Shown: piece after piece, positions 14,447 through 22,436 of the stretch
How positions within the stretch are numbered: the first letter of the stretch is position 1
Layout of the letters: each line of letters starts with the position of its first letter
Assembly (NCBI GenBank): GCA_001655195.1
Contig: LPNY01000139.1
Span: forward strand, 304,746 to 368,745
DNA: 64,000 bases
Reading direction: 5' to 3'
Origin: Arcobacter sp. EP1
GTDB taxonomy: Bacteria > Campylobacterota > Campylobacteria > Campylobacterales > Arcobacteraceae
Notes under the pieces: generated by a model
What the model was told of the DNA's origin: nothing
Seen by the model: only the letters and a program-made list of their open reading frames with translations
Database searches by the model: none
Made by a program: the position numbers and the translations under genes

Positions 14447-15672
14447 TATTCAAAATCCATTCTTACTTGGGTTTGTCCTGTGGTACAAAACTCTTCATCA
14501 ATTTCTCTAGCAATTTCAAGAAAATCTACCCCTTGAATTTCTCTGAGTGATTTTTTGATCTGTTTCTTTCCATTAAGAAGCTCTTTTGATTTAATTCCAT
14601 GAGAGATAGAAAGTGATGCTTCCACAAATGCTGATAGTTTATCGCACTGCTTAAGTGCTGTTCCATCAATAGCATTGTATTTGTCCATATTGTATTTCGA
14701 TACGTCATCTACAAACTCAATTTTATCTTCGTAGATTCTATTTTTAAACTCATCCTTACTATCTTTGTAAAGGCCTAAAATATAACAAAATTCATCGCGG
14801 AGGAATTCTGGAATATTAGGTAAAATTGCATCATTTATTTTTTTAATTTCATACTCTGCAATAATATCTGATAAATCATCCACTGAATATTTTACTGGTG
14901 TAATAATATCTCGTGTTAACGCTTCTGGTAAATCATGAAAAAGCGAAACAAAGAAGTTATTCTCAAGTCTTTTATCACAAGCATTAACTTTAAGGGAATA
15001 AAAAAAAGAGAAAATAGCAACAGTTAACATATGCCCTAAAACAGAAGTTTCAGGAACTCTTGGAGTTTGTGCCCAACGTTTTTGAAATCGTAGCCTTCCA
15101 CTTAAGTCAACGACTTTTGCTAGTTTCTTATTTAGAGCAATTTTACGAACACCGATAAGTTCGTAGTAGTCTTCAATTTCTTCTTCCACACTTTTTTTCA
15201 CATCATCAATATCTGATAAAAAAGCACTGGTTTGGTAAACTATAGAAAATTCCCATTTTGTTGAGAGATATGAGGCGGCTTTTAAAATAAAACGCTCTTT
15301 TTTATACATCTCAGGATTGTTTAGATAGTCTTCAAATTTTTGTAAAAACAGTCCGTCATCAATATCTTCTAAAGAGCTTTTTAAGTTCGCAATAACCCAC
15401 GAGTTTATCTCTTTTGCACGTTTTTGTAAAGCATTTCTAAAAACATCTGGTCTAATATCAGTTACGACAACACGCCTTAAAAACTCAAAAATACCTGCTT
15501 CGATGAGGTGAGTGTAGTTAACATCTTTTTCAAATTTTGCAAGAAAATAGGCAATAATAAATTTATGAGCTTGTTTATCAAGCTCAACGAGCTCAACCAT
15601 ACGTGGATAGTCATTCCATCTCTGAATTGAAGCAGATGAAAAAATGTAGTCAATAATTTTTGGGTTAATCAT
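14446..15672 (-). CDS. HD-domain phosphohydrolase (YfbR-like)
   Basis: A 408-residue protein. The N-terminal 190 residues are helical without recognised motif. From about residue 205 there is an HD domain: RVPETSVLGHMLTVA with the first His, FHDLPEALTRDI with the HD pair, and a later ID-containing helix (KQCDKLSAFVEA) that supplies another metal-binding Asp. The HD-x-x-E-A arrangement is typical of YfbR/YedJ-type nucleotidases and of HD_3 proteins that act on deoxynucleotides or other phosphates. Substrate is unknown. It begins directly after the stop of a 39-residue membrane peptide gene (TAG-ATG), so the two are co-transcribed. Confidence 0.75.
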   Translation of the reverse strand: MINPKIIDYIFSSASIQRWNDYPRMVELVELDKQAHKFIIAYFLAKFEKDVNYTHLIEAGIFEFLRRVVVTDIRPDVFRNALQKRAKEINSWVIANLKSSLEDIDDGLFLQKFEDYLNNPEMYKKERFILKAASYLSTKWEFSIVYQTSAFLSDIDDVKKSVEEEIEDYYELIGVRKIALNKKLAKVVDLSGRLRFQKRWAQTPRVPETSVLGHMLTVAIFSFFYSLKVNACDKRLENNFFVSLFHDLPEALTRDIITPVKYSVDDLSDIIAEYEIKKINDAILPNIPEFLRDEFCYILGLYKDSKDEFKNRIYEDKIEFVDDVSKYNMDKYNAIDGTALKQCDKLSAFVEASLSISHGIKSKELLNGKKQIKKSLREIQGVDFLEIAREIDEEFCTTGQTQVRMDFE

Positions 15673-15792
15673 CTACTCTTCTTTATCTTTTTTGTTATTG
15701 GTATCATCTGAAAAAAACATCATCTTTTTTCCAACCATCATTAGTGCAACAACTACACCTACTACAACATAGGCTACCCATGGTTCATGCAT
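15673..15792 (-). CDS. 39-residue single-TM protein
   Basis: A short frame on the minus strand beginning MHEPWVAYVVVGVVVALMMV, preceded by AAAGGAAAACGAT. One membrane helix is followed by a lysine-rich and then acidic cytoplasmic tail (KKDKEE). The stop is immediately followed by the start codon of the HD-domain gene, implying translational coupling. Function unknown; topology resembles small membrane adaptors of respiratory or transport complexes. Confidence 0.6.
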   Translation of the reverse strand: MHEPWVAYVVVGVVVALMMVGKKMMFFSDDTNNKKDKEE

Positions 15793-15855
15793 ATCGTTTT
15801 CCTTTGAAACTAAATATTTTTTGTCTTTTTCTTATGTCAGAGTAAAATTCTAACG

Positions 15856-15873
15856 AAAGCAATTAGTTGCTTT
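15856..15873 (-). terminator. hairpin at the rpiB 3' end
   Basis: AAAGCAA-TTAG-TTGCTTT overlaps the rpiB stop codon. There is no strong U-tract on the minus strand, so termination would be weak. Confidence 0.45.
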
Positions 15874-16322
15874 TAAGCTCTACAACTTCCATATAACGCA
15901 TTGATTTTTTCAACACGTCCTTCATGACGTCCACCTTCAAAACTAGCGCTATTCCAAGCATCAACAATGGCTTCCACCATTCCATATCCTGAAACTCTTT
16001 CTCCTAAACAAATAACATTTGCATCATTGTGCTCTCGTGCCATTTGTGCAGAATATTCATTGTGACAAAGTGCCGCTCGAATTCCATCGAATTTGTTTGC
16101 AGCCATTGACATACCAATTCCTGAACCACAAATTAAAATACCTTTACTTCCTTCGTTTGCTAAAACTTCTTGACAAACTTTTGCTGCAAAATCTGGATAA
16201 TCTACTCTATCTTTTGTCATTGGACCTAAATCAATAACTTCGTGACCTCGTGCTTCAAATAGCTCTTTGACATAAGCTTTAATATCGATTCCTGCGTGAT
16301 CAGCTCCGATAAAATATTTCAT
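15873..16322 (-). CDS. rpiB: ribose-5-phosphate isomerase B
   Basis: A 149-residue RpiB/LacAB-family isomerase interconverting ribose 5-phosphate and ribulose 5-phosphate in the pentose phosphate pathway. Seen are the N-terminal GADHAGIDIK phosphate-binding strand, DYPDFA, the catalytic cysteine region LICGSGIGMSMAANK and a C-terminal GGRHEGRV loop. Length is as expected for the family. Its start overlaps the stop of lepB by one base, and lepB overlaps folD likewise, so folD-lepB-rpiB form one minus-strand operon. Confidence 0.93.
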   Translation of the reverse strand: MKYFIGADHAGIDIKAYVKELFEARGHEVIDLGPMTKDRVDYPDFAAKVCQEVLANEGSKGILICGSGIGMSMAANKFDGIRAALCHNEYSAQMAREHNDANVICLGERVSGYGMVEAIVDAWNSASFEGGRHEGRVEKINALYGSCRA

Positions 16323-17107
16323 TAATAAATTCCTTTTTTATGTTTAATTTCTTGTTCTTTTCCATACATATCTTTTTCGATGCCTTCTGGTGTTCTAAAC
16401 ACTCTGTCCCATCTAATCTCTTTGTTTTCATTCCATGAAAAGTAGATAAACCATGGTTTTCCTACGATAAATTTATAAGGAACTGTTCCCCAAAATCGAG
16501 AGTCATTTGAGTGATCTCGGTTATCACCCATCATAAAGTATTCATCTTTTGGAATCTCTATTGGCATCATGTCAAATAGCTGATAAGGCTGTAATCCATT
16601 TTTAATCACTGTTGGATCGGTATGAATACCAGGATGATCTTTTTTATAAGGGTCAACTAACCAAAGTTTGTTTCCAAACTCGATGTATTCTTCTTTTTTG
16701 TAGTTTGATTTTATGTATTCATTTCCCTCTTTAGGGTGAAGTAATAGATGTTTGTCTTTTAAAGCAATAAGATCACCACCAACTGCAACACAACGTTTCA
16801 CGTAATGAATAGCATCATTTTTTGGGTATCTAAATACAACGATATCACCACGTTCAGGTCCATCACCATCAATTAAATGACCATTCCCTTTAAAGTCAGG
16901 AAGTACTTTTACTTCAATCCATGGAAGCGTTGGTGTTGGTATACCATATGAGAATTTTTTAACAAAAAGCATATCTCCAATAAGCAGTGTATTTTTCATA
17001 CTTCCACTAGGGATAACAAAGGCTTGTGCTACAAAAAAGATGATACTGAGCACAATTACGATGGTTCCAGTCCATGAACTAGACCAGTTATAAAGTTTTT
17101 TTAACAT
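16322..17107 (-). CDS. lepB: signal peptidase I
   Basis: A 261-residue type I leader peptidase. It has one N-terminal membrane helix (TGTIVIVLSIIFFVAQAF), the catalytic serine box IPSGSMKNTLLIGD, the general-base lysine in HYVKRCVAVGGD, and the late GDNRDHSNDSRFWG box. It cleaves signal peptides from exported proteins at the periplasmic face of the inner membrane, and would also process the prophage coat and adhesin preproteins. It overlaps folD and rpiB by one base on either side. Confidence 0.95.
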   Translation of the reverse strand: MLKKLYNWSSSWTGTIVIVLSIIFFVAQAFVIPSGSMKNTLLIGDMLFVKKFSYGIPTPTLPWIEVKVLPDFKGNGHLIDGDGPERGDIVVFRYPKNDAIHYVKRCVAVGGDLIALKDKHLLLHPKEGNEYIKSNYKKEEYIEFGNKLWLVDPYKKDHPGIHTDPTVIKNGLQPYQLFDMMPIEIPKDEYFMMGDNRDHSNDSRFWGTVPYKFIVGKPWFIYFSWNENKEIRWDRVFRTPEGIEKDMYGKEQEIKHKKGIY

Positions 17108-17967
17108 TAATTGTGTTCTCTTTTTTCTCTTAGTTTTGCTGCTTTAAGGGTGTTTTTTAAAAGCATTGCAATAGTCATTGGTCCAACTCCACCTGGAACG
17201 GGTGTAATATGACTACACTTGTCTTTACAATCTTCAAAGTCTGCATCACCTGTTAGTTTCCCAGTATCAAGTCTGTTGATACCCACATCAATAACAATGG
17301 CATTCTCTTTTAACATATCAGCTTTTAGTAAATGTGGAACACCAACTGCAACAACAACAACATCTGCAGCTGTTGTGTGTGCTTTTAAATCTTTTGTTCG
17401 TGAGTTACATACGGTTACGGTTGCTTTTGCATTTGTTAAGAGTGATGCCATTGGTTTTCCCACAATGTCAGATGAACCAATTACACAAACATTTTTGCCA
17501 CTTAATTCAATACCATACTCTTCAAACATTCGCATTACGCCAAATGGAGTTGCTGGTAAAAATGTATCTAGATTTGATACAAGTCTTCCAACATTGTAAG
17601 GGTGGAATCCATCAACATCCTTTAATGGGTCAATAGCTTCTAATACTACAGTTGTATCGATATGTTTTGGTAGGGGTAACTGAACAAGGATTCCATCAAG
17701 AGCTGGATTCTCATTCATTCGTGCAATGATATCTAATAACTCATTTTGTGTAATGGAATCTGGCATTTCATGTACCACTGAATAAATACCAGCTGCTTTA
17801 CACGCTTTTGCTTTACTTCCTACATAGGTTGCACTTGCTGCATCATTTCCAACTAAAATTACAGCCAGACCTGGAGTGATTTTCTTCTCTTCAATTAGTT
17901 GTGCAACTTCAACTTTTACTTCTTCTTTAACTTTATTTGATAATGCTTTACCATCTAGTAATGTCAT
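17107..17967 (-). CDS. folD: bifunctional methylenetetrahydrofolate dehydrogenase/cyclohydrolase
   Basis: A 286-residue FolD. Characteristic motifs are TYVGSKAKACKAAGI with the catalytic lysine, the PLPKHID substrate loop, GRL...FLPATPFGVM, the NADP-binding GSSDIVGKPMASLL and the C-terminal DVGINR...TPVPGGVGPMTIAML. It interconverts 5,10-methylene- and 10-formyl-tetrahydrofolate for one-carbon metabolism. First gene of the folD-lepB-rpiB operon; divergent from the cytochrome c gene. Confidence 0.96.
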   Translation of the reverse strand: MTLLDGKALSNKVKEEVKVEVAQLIEEKKITPGLAVILVGNDAASATYVGSKAKACKAAGIYSVVHEMPDSITQNELLDIIARMNENPALDGILVQLPLPKHIDTTVVLEAIDPLKDVDGFHPYNVGRLVSNLDTFLPATPFGVMRMFEEYGIELSGKNVCVIGSSDIVGKPMASLLTNAKATVTVCNSRTKDLKAHTTAADVVVVAVGVPHLLKADMLKENAIVIDVGINRLDTGKLTGDADFEDCKDKCSHITPVPGGVGPMTIAMLLKNTLKAAKLREKREHN

Positions 17968-17994
17968 TGCTTTATTGCCTCATTTATTTTTAAT

Positions 17995-18018
17995 TTTAGG
18001 CTGATATAATAGCCTAAA
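17995..18018 (+). promoter_or_regulatory. promoter -10 inside an 8-bp palindrome, upstream of cytochrome c gene
   Basis: TTTAGGCT (17995-18002) and AGCCTAAA (18011-18018) are perfect inverted repeats whose eight-base spacer is GATATAAT, containing a TATAAT -10 box at 18005-18010. The element lies between divergent folD and the cytochrome c gene. A regulator bound here would cover the -10 box; alternatively it forms a hairpin at the transcript 5' end. Confidence 0.5.
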
Positions 18019-18040
18019 GTCATTTAGTTCAAGGTTAATA

Positions 18041-18415
18041 TTGTTGAAATATAACACAGTTGTTTTTATTATATCTTTTCTTTTTCCCTCTTTTTTATAT
18101 GCAAATGAACCAATCGATGCTTCTTTTATTACAAAATTTGAATATGGGGCAATGTTATATCGAAATCCTAGGGGAATAGGGTGTAATAAATGTCATGGAA
18201 AAGGTGATAAAACTGTCACAATTGCTATGTATAAAGATAAAAAGGGTATTACTCAATCCCTAAAAGCACCACCTATTTCAAAACTTTCATATGTTTCATT
18301 TATGGCTAAACTTAAAGCAAAGAAGAATCGTTCTCTTGTAATGCCTACCTATTTTTTGACCGATGATGAAATTAAATCCATCTATCATTATGTAACGAAT
18401 CTGAATAAAAAATAG
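18041..18415 (+). CDS. monohaem periplasmic c-type cytochrome
   Basis: A 124-residue exported protein with signal peptide (TVVFIISFLFPSFLYA), a single haem-attachment motif CNKCH at about residue 48, and a plausible distal methionine in the VMPTYFLTDDE segment. The C-terminal helix (IKSIYHYVTNL) closes a small class I cytochrome fold. It would shuttle electrons in the periplasm. No ATG is available near the 5' end; the start is TTG at 18041 or 18044. Preceded by the palindrome-embedded promoter. Confidence 0.8.
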   Translation: MLKYNTVVFIISFLFPSFLYANEPIDASFITKFEYGAMLYRNPRGIGCNKCHGKGDKTVTIAMYKDKKGITQSLKAPPISKLSYVSFMAKLKAKKNRSLVMPTYFLTDDEIKSIYHYVTNLNKK

Positions 18416-18469
18416 TACAATTTAGCACTTTCCAATTTTTTCTTAAACTAACTTTTACCTTACTTTTCA

Positions 18470-18475
18470 TATAAT
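18470..18475 (+). promoter_or_regulatory. -10 box of the rplY-pth operon
   Basis: TATAAT about 30 bases before the rplY start, in an AT-rich setting without a clear -35, as is usual for housekeeping promoters in this phylum. Confidence 0.55.
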
Positions 18476-18505
18476 ACGCGACTTAAATTTAAAAAAAGGA
18501 TGTTT

Positions 18506-19042
18506 ATGTTAGAGGGTATCGTAAGAGATAGTATGACAAAACAAGCTACTAAAGAGCTTAGAAGAAACGGTTATTTAATTGCAAATATTTACGGAAAAGG
18601 TTTAGAAAACGTAAGTGCTGCTTTCAAAACAAATGAATTTATTAAATTCTTAAGAAATAAAGAAACAATTGCATTTGATGTTAATGTTGCTGGAAACACA
18701 ATGAAAGTTGTTGTTCAAGAGTACCAAAAACACCCAGTTACTTCTGACTTATTACATGTTGACTTAATGGTTGTTCAACCAGGTGTTAGAGCTCAGTATT
18801 ATGTACCAGTTACATCTGAGGGTACACCAAAAGGTTTAAAAAACAAAGGTCTTTTCATTTTCCATAAGAAAAGAGTTCCTGTTAAATGTACAATTGAAAA
18901 TTTACCAGAGTCTTTCAACTTGCAAGTTGCAGACTTAGATACTGGTCACTCAATCTTAGTTAGAGATATTGAAATGCCAGAAGGTGTTAAGTGTTTCTTA
19001 GATCCAAGAGTACCAATTGTAGGTGTAATTAAAGCTAAGTAA
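18506..19042 (+). CDS. rplY: 50S ribosomal protein L25 (CTC form)
   Basis: A 178-residue L25/CTC-type protein that binds 5S rRNA. The N-terminal L25 domain ([20 protein letters not shown] through [10 protein letters not shown]) is followed by the TL5/CTC C-terminal beta domain ([18 protein letters not shown]...[18 protein letters not shown]). The ATG at 18506 is preferred because AAAAAGGA lies seven bases upstream; another ATG at 18500 sits on top of that ribosome site. It overlaps pth by one base (TAATG), an order conserved in the phylum. Confidence 0.95.
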   Translation: MLEGIVRDSMTKQATKELRRNGYLIANIYGKGLENVSAAFKTNEFIKFLRNKETIAFDVNVAGNTMKVVVQEYQKHPVTSDLLHVDLMVVQPGVRAQYYVPVTSEGTPKGLKNKGLFIFHKKRVPVKCTIENLPESFNLQVADLDTGHSILVRDIEMPEGVKCFLDPRVPIVGVIKAK

Positions 19043-19596
19043 TGATTTTAATTACGGGACTTGGTAATCCTGGTGATAAGTATACTTATACTCGTCACAA
19101 TGTAGGTTTTATGGTCATTGATAAAATGGCCAAAAACCTTACCCTTCAAACAAATATTAATAAATCAAATTTTATAGCAGATGTTATAAAATCTTCCAAT
19201 AATCTTCTTGTAAAACCACAAACCTTTATGAATAACTCAGGGCAAAGTATTGTTGCAATAAAAGAGTATTACAAAATTGAACTAGATAATATTATCGTTA
19301 TTCACGATGATTTAGATTTGCCTTTTGGAACAGTAAAGTTTAAAATAGGTGGTGGTCATGGTGGTCATAATGGGCTTCGTTCTTTAGATTCGCATATTGG
19401 CAAAGAGTACATTCGAATTCGAGTAGGTATTGGAAAACCAAATTCTAAAAATGATGTTGCAAATTATGTATTATCAGATTTTTCAAAAGAAGAATTAAAT
19501 CAATTAGAGGATATAATTACTCACATTATCAGAGCTATTGAAGAACTAAAAAGTAGCTCAATTAATGATGTAAAATCAAAATTCACATTGAAGTAG
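19042..19596 (+). CDS. pth: peptidyl-tRNA hydrolase
   Basis: A 184-residue Pth. Conserved elements are GLGNPGDKYTYTRHNVGF with catalytic His (RHNVGF), KPQTFMNNSGQS, the IVIHDDLDLPFG strand and GGGHGGHNGLRS. It releases tRNA from peptidyl-tRNA that has dropped off the ribosome. Located in the rplY-pth-permease operon. Confidence 0.96.
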   Translation: MILITGLGNPGDKYTYTRHNVGFMVIDKMAKNLTLQTNINKSNFIADVIKSSNNLLVKPQTFMNNSGQSIVAIKEYYKIELDNIIVIHDDLDLPFGTVKFKIGGGHGGHNGLRSLDSHIGKEYIRIRVGIGKPNSKNDVANYVLSDFSKEELNQLEDIITHIIRAIEELKSSSINDVKSKFTLK

Positions 19597-19598
19597 CT

Positions 19599-20672
19599 AT
19601 GTCTTTACTGACCCAATATTTATTAACAAAGTATATTAAAAATTTTATTATTGTTTTGATCTCCTTGGAGCTTTTTTTTGTTGGTATTGATTTACTGCAA
19701 AATTTTAAAGAGTTACCAAACTCAGCAAACTTACAATTACTCTATATTTTATATAACTCATTTTTTACACTAACGTTAACTCTACCTCTTTCACTTGTTT
19801 TTGGCTGGATTGTTACCCTTGTTATTTTTATTAAAACTAACGAGTATGTGGCTTTTTTATCACTGGGTGCAAGTAAACGAAAACTCTATAAGCCAATTTT
19901 ATATATCTCATCAATTCTTTTATTGATTCTTGTTTCAATGCAAGCAACGCCACTTGCTTACTCTTATGAGCAAAAAAGTAAAATCAAAGATGGTGAATAC
20001 TTTACAAGTTCCAAAGAGAATATTTTTTTAAAATATAATGATGTTTTTGTCTATTTTAAAAAGCTTTATCCTTTGGAAAAATTTGCTGAAGATATTCATA
20101 TTTACAAATTAAGTAAAGACGATATTATAGAAACTATTATTGCTAAAAAAGCTTATTTCCAAAATAATCGTTGGTATGTAGTGGATGCGAAGATATTAAA
20201 AAAACCTATGAAAATGCAATGGAAAGAGTCAAAACTAGAAATTGTACATGAAAAGTTTTTACATACTTTGGAAGGATTTAAACCAAAGATTTTGGATAAT
20301 GTGTATGAATCAAAATCTAATTTTTCTATTATAGATGCTATTAGTGCACTAGTTTTATTAAATAACCAAGAAGTTAATACGGATAAGATTAGAGCTGCAT
20401 TGTATTATGAAATGTTTATTCCATTTTTTGTGCTTCCTTTGATTATGTTAGTCTTTGCCTATGCTTCACTCAACAGTCGTTTTTTTAATGTGGGTAAATA
20501 CACCAGTTTAACTATTTTTGGTACGCTAATTGTTTGGGGTGTCTTTTTTATGTTATTTAAACTCTCCAATGGTGGAGTTGTTAAGCCAGAAATCTCCTTG
20601 CTTTTAACACTATTCTTGTGGTATGTTTTTGCCTTTTTCCTTTATAAAAATAGGACTCGTAATTATGCCTGA
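19599..20672 (+). CDS. YjgP/YjgQ-family permease (LptF/LptG-like)
   Basis: A 357-residue membrane protein with three N-terminal membrane helices, a roughly 150-residue periplasmic domain and three C-terminal helices (FVLPLIMLVFAYAS, FGTLIVWGVFFMLF, LLLTLFLWYVFAFFLY). This is the LptF/LptG topology of the ABC transporter that extracts lipopolysaccharide or lipooligosaccharide from the inner membrane. The YVAFLSLGASKRKLYKPIL coupling-helix region is typical. Whether it is LptF or LptG cannot be settled here. The stop overlaps the nudix gene by eight bases. Confidence 0.85.
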   Translation: MSLLTQYLLTKYIKNFIIVLISLELFFVGIDLLQNFKELPNSANLQLLYILYNSFFTLTLTLPLSLVFGWIVTLVIFIKTNEYVAFLSLGASKRKLYKPILYISSILLLILVSMQATPLAYSYEQKSKIKDGEYFTSSKENIFLKYNDVFVYFKKLYPLEKFAEDIHIYKLSKDDIIETIIAKKAYFQNNRWYVVDAKILKKPMKMQWKESKLEIVHEKFLHTLEGFKPKILDNVYESKSNFSIIDAISALVLLNNQEVNTDKIRAALYYEMFIPFFVLPLIMLVFAYASLNSRFFNVGKYTSLTIFGTLIVWGVFFMLFKLSNGGVVKPEISLLLTLFLWYVFAFFLYKNRTRNYA

Positions 20673-21111
20673 TAAAATATATGCTTATGGTGTCTGCTTA
20701 TATAGAGTAGAAGAAGACCAAATTAAAATATTGTTATGTAAATCAATCTCAAGTTTAGAGCGTTGGGGTTGTTTAAAAGGGGTTCTTTCTAAAAAAGAGA
20801 CACCCAAAGAGTGTGCTAAAAGAGAGTTTTTTGAAGAGTGTTCTATGCCTATTTCAATGGATGATTTTGAAGAGTATTTTGAGCAACATAATGAAGAGAA
20901 AGATATTGGTGTATGGTTAGTTGATGCTAATAAAATTCGTAATTTAAATCACTATATAATTGATGATAAACTTCTATCAAATTACCTCTCTTGGGAAAAT
21001 TCAAAGGTAAAATTCTTTTCACTTGATGAGTTGCCAAAGATTAAGTCTAAACAACAATTTTTAATCAAAGAGATTAAGGATTTTTTGCAAAGTAAGCATC
21101 AACTCCGTTAG
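20665..21111 (+). CDS. Nudix hydrolase
   Basis: A 148-residue Nudix-fold protein. The Nudix box runs G-VLSKK-E-TPKECAK-REFFEEC-S: it fits GX5EX7REUXEEXGU except that the last glycine is serine. The metal-binding glutamates (REFFEE) are intact, so activity is expected on a nucleoside diphosphate derivative, possibly diadenosine polyphosphates or capped RNA ends as in RppH-like enzymes; the substrate is not readable. I chose ATG 20665, which overlaps the permease stop. It converges with the amidase gene and the two 3' ends overlap by 38 bases. Confidence 0.8.
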   Translation: MPDKIYAYGVCLYRVEEDQIKILLCKSISSLERWGCLKGVLSKKETPKECAKREFFEECSMPISMDDFEEYFEQHNEEKDIGVWLVDANKIRNLNHYIIDDKLLSNYLSWENSKVKFFSLDELPKIKSKQQFLIKEIKDFLQSKHQLR

Positions 21112-22435
21112 CAATACCTTTTGCTAGGCGTTTTTGATAGCTTGAACTAACAAGTCTTTTGCTCTCGGTGGGGTGTGAAATGTAACCTAGTTCCACTAAA
21201 ATTGATGGCATTTGTGCTCCAACTAAAACCCAGAATGGTCCTTCTCTAACACCACTGTCTTTGACATTTTTATAAAGCTTTCGTGTTTCATGTAACATGT
21301 TTTTTTGCACATCAATTGCAAGTTTATTTGATGCTGTAATTTTACCTTGATTTAAAATTGTAAGCAGCGTATTTTTGCTGGAATAGTTCATTTTACGCAT
21401 ATCAGATTTATTCTCTTTTTCTGCAACTCTTTTAGCTCGAGCACTTCGTGCAGGACTTAAGAAAAATGTCTCTATCCCATGAAGTGTTTTGATTTTTGTT
21501 TTATGTGCGGCATTTGCATGCACGGAGATAAATATATCTGCTTTTTTCTTATTAGCCAAAATTGTTCGATTATTTACTTTGATAAATCGATCAGTTGTTC
21601 GTGTAATATAGACTTTGTATCCACGTTGTTTTAAATAACTGTGAAGGTACTTTGTTACTTTTAATACAACATGTTTTTCATATCGTTTTTTTGGCCCTAC
21701 CGCCCCAACATCTTTTCCTCCATGCCCAGCATCTAATACAATAACTCTATTTTTGTTATTGAGTTTATAAGGATTTGTTGACTTTGTAATTTTTACTTTA
21801 TTTACAGGTCTAACTGTTTTTCTATCAAGAACTTTAATGACAATTCTTTTTTTGTTAAAGATATAGATAGTTTTAGGGTTTGTTTTATTGGATAGTACAA
21901 TTCGAAGTGTATTTGATTTATGTTGTGATATTGAGATTTTATTAACGTTATTGAGTTTTAGTTTGGTAGGTTTTGCATCTTTGAAACGACCTTTAATATC
22001 AAAGATATCTTTGTGTAGATTTTTGTAATGAAGTTCAAAAAACTTTAAATCACTCTTTTTAATAGTTCGATTAAAATCAATAACAATTCTTCCCTCTTGT
22101 GCATATACTGCTTTGATGTCATATTTTGAGTTTTTGGTTGTTTTTTTAGTTATTATATTCTTTTTGACCGGAATAGTTTTTTTTATAATTTTTGTTTTTG
22201 CTATCGCTTTTTTTGATTTAGTAAATTTTTTAAGCTCTTGTTTATATTTTGAAGTATTTATCTTTAATTTTTTACCGATATATACCAGTTCTTTTAAATG
22301 ACGCTCTTCTAATGTAAGATTATCATTTAATACAGCTTTTAGGTAGTTCATTTTCGCAACTTTAAATTGTTCATTTAAAGATGCAGAAAATAAAAAAGAG
22401 GTAAATAAGATAAGGAGGAAAAAATTCTTTAAAAT
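21074..22435 (-). CDS. amiC: N-acetylmuramoyl-L-alanine amidase, apparent ATT start codon
   Basis: A 453-residue periplasmic amidase that splits septal peptidoglycan. An AMIN-type beta domain at about 105-205 precedes an Amidase_3 domain: VIVLDAGHGGKDVGAVG (zinc His), FISVHANA, EVLxF-like GIETFFLSP, and SILVELGYISHPTE (catalytic Glu). The first ATG, at 22351, would give a protein without a signal peptide. Extending upstream in frame to ATT at 22435 adds LKNFFLLILFTSFLFSA, a perfect signal peptide, with AAGGGG six bases before the ATT; an in-frame stop lies just upstream and no ATG, GTG or TTG is available. The ATT start is therefore inferred. Confidence 0.85.
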   Translation of the reverse strand: MLKNFFLLILFTSFLFSASLNEQFKVAKMNYLKAVLNDNLTLEERHLKELVYIGKKLKINTSKYKQELKKFTKSKKAIAKTKIIKKTIPVKKNIITKKTTKNSKYDIKAVYAQEGRIVIDFNRTIKKSDLKFFELHYKNLHKDIFDIKGRFKDAKPTKLKLNNVNKISISQHKSNTLRIVLSNKTNPKTIYIFNKKRIVIKVLDRKTVRPVNKVKITKSTNPYKLNNKNRVIVLDAGHGGKDVGAVGPKKRYEKHVVLKVTKYLHSYLKQRGYKVYITRTTDRFIKVNNRTILANKKKADIFISVHANAAHKTKIKTLHGIETFFLSPARSARAKRVAEKENKSDMRKMNYSSKNTLLTILNQGKITASNKLAIDVQKNMLHETRKLYKNVKDSGVREGPFWVLVGAQMPSILVELGYISHPTESKRLVSSSYQKRLAKGIANGVDAYFAKNP

Positions 22436-22436
22436 T

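Noticed and set aside
18500..18505. Upstream ATG of rplY as its start
   Set aside because: It overlaps the ribosome-binding sequence; the ATG at 18506 has correct spacing.
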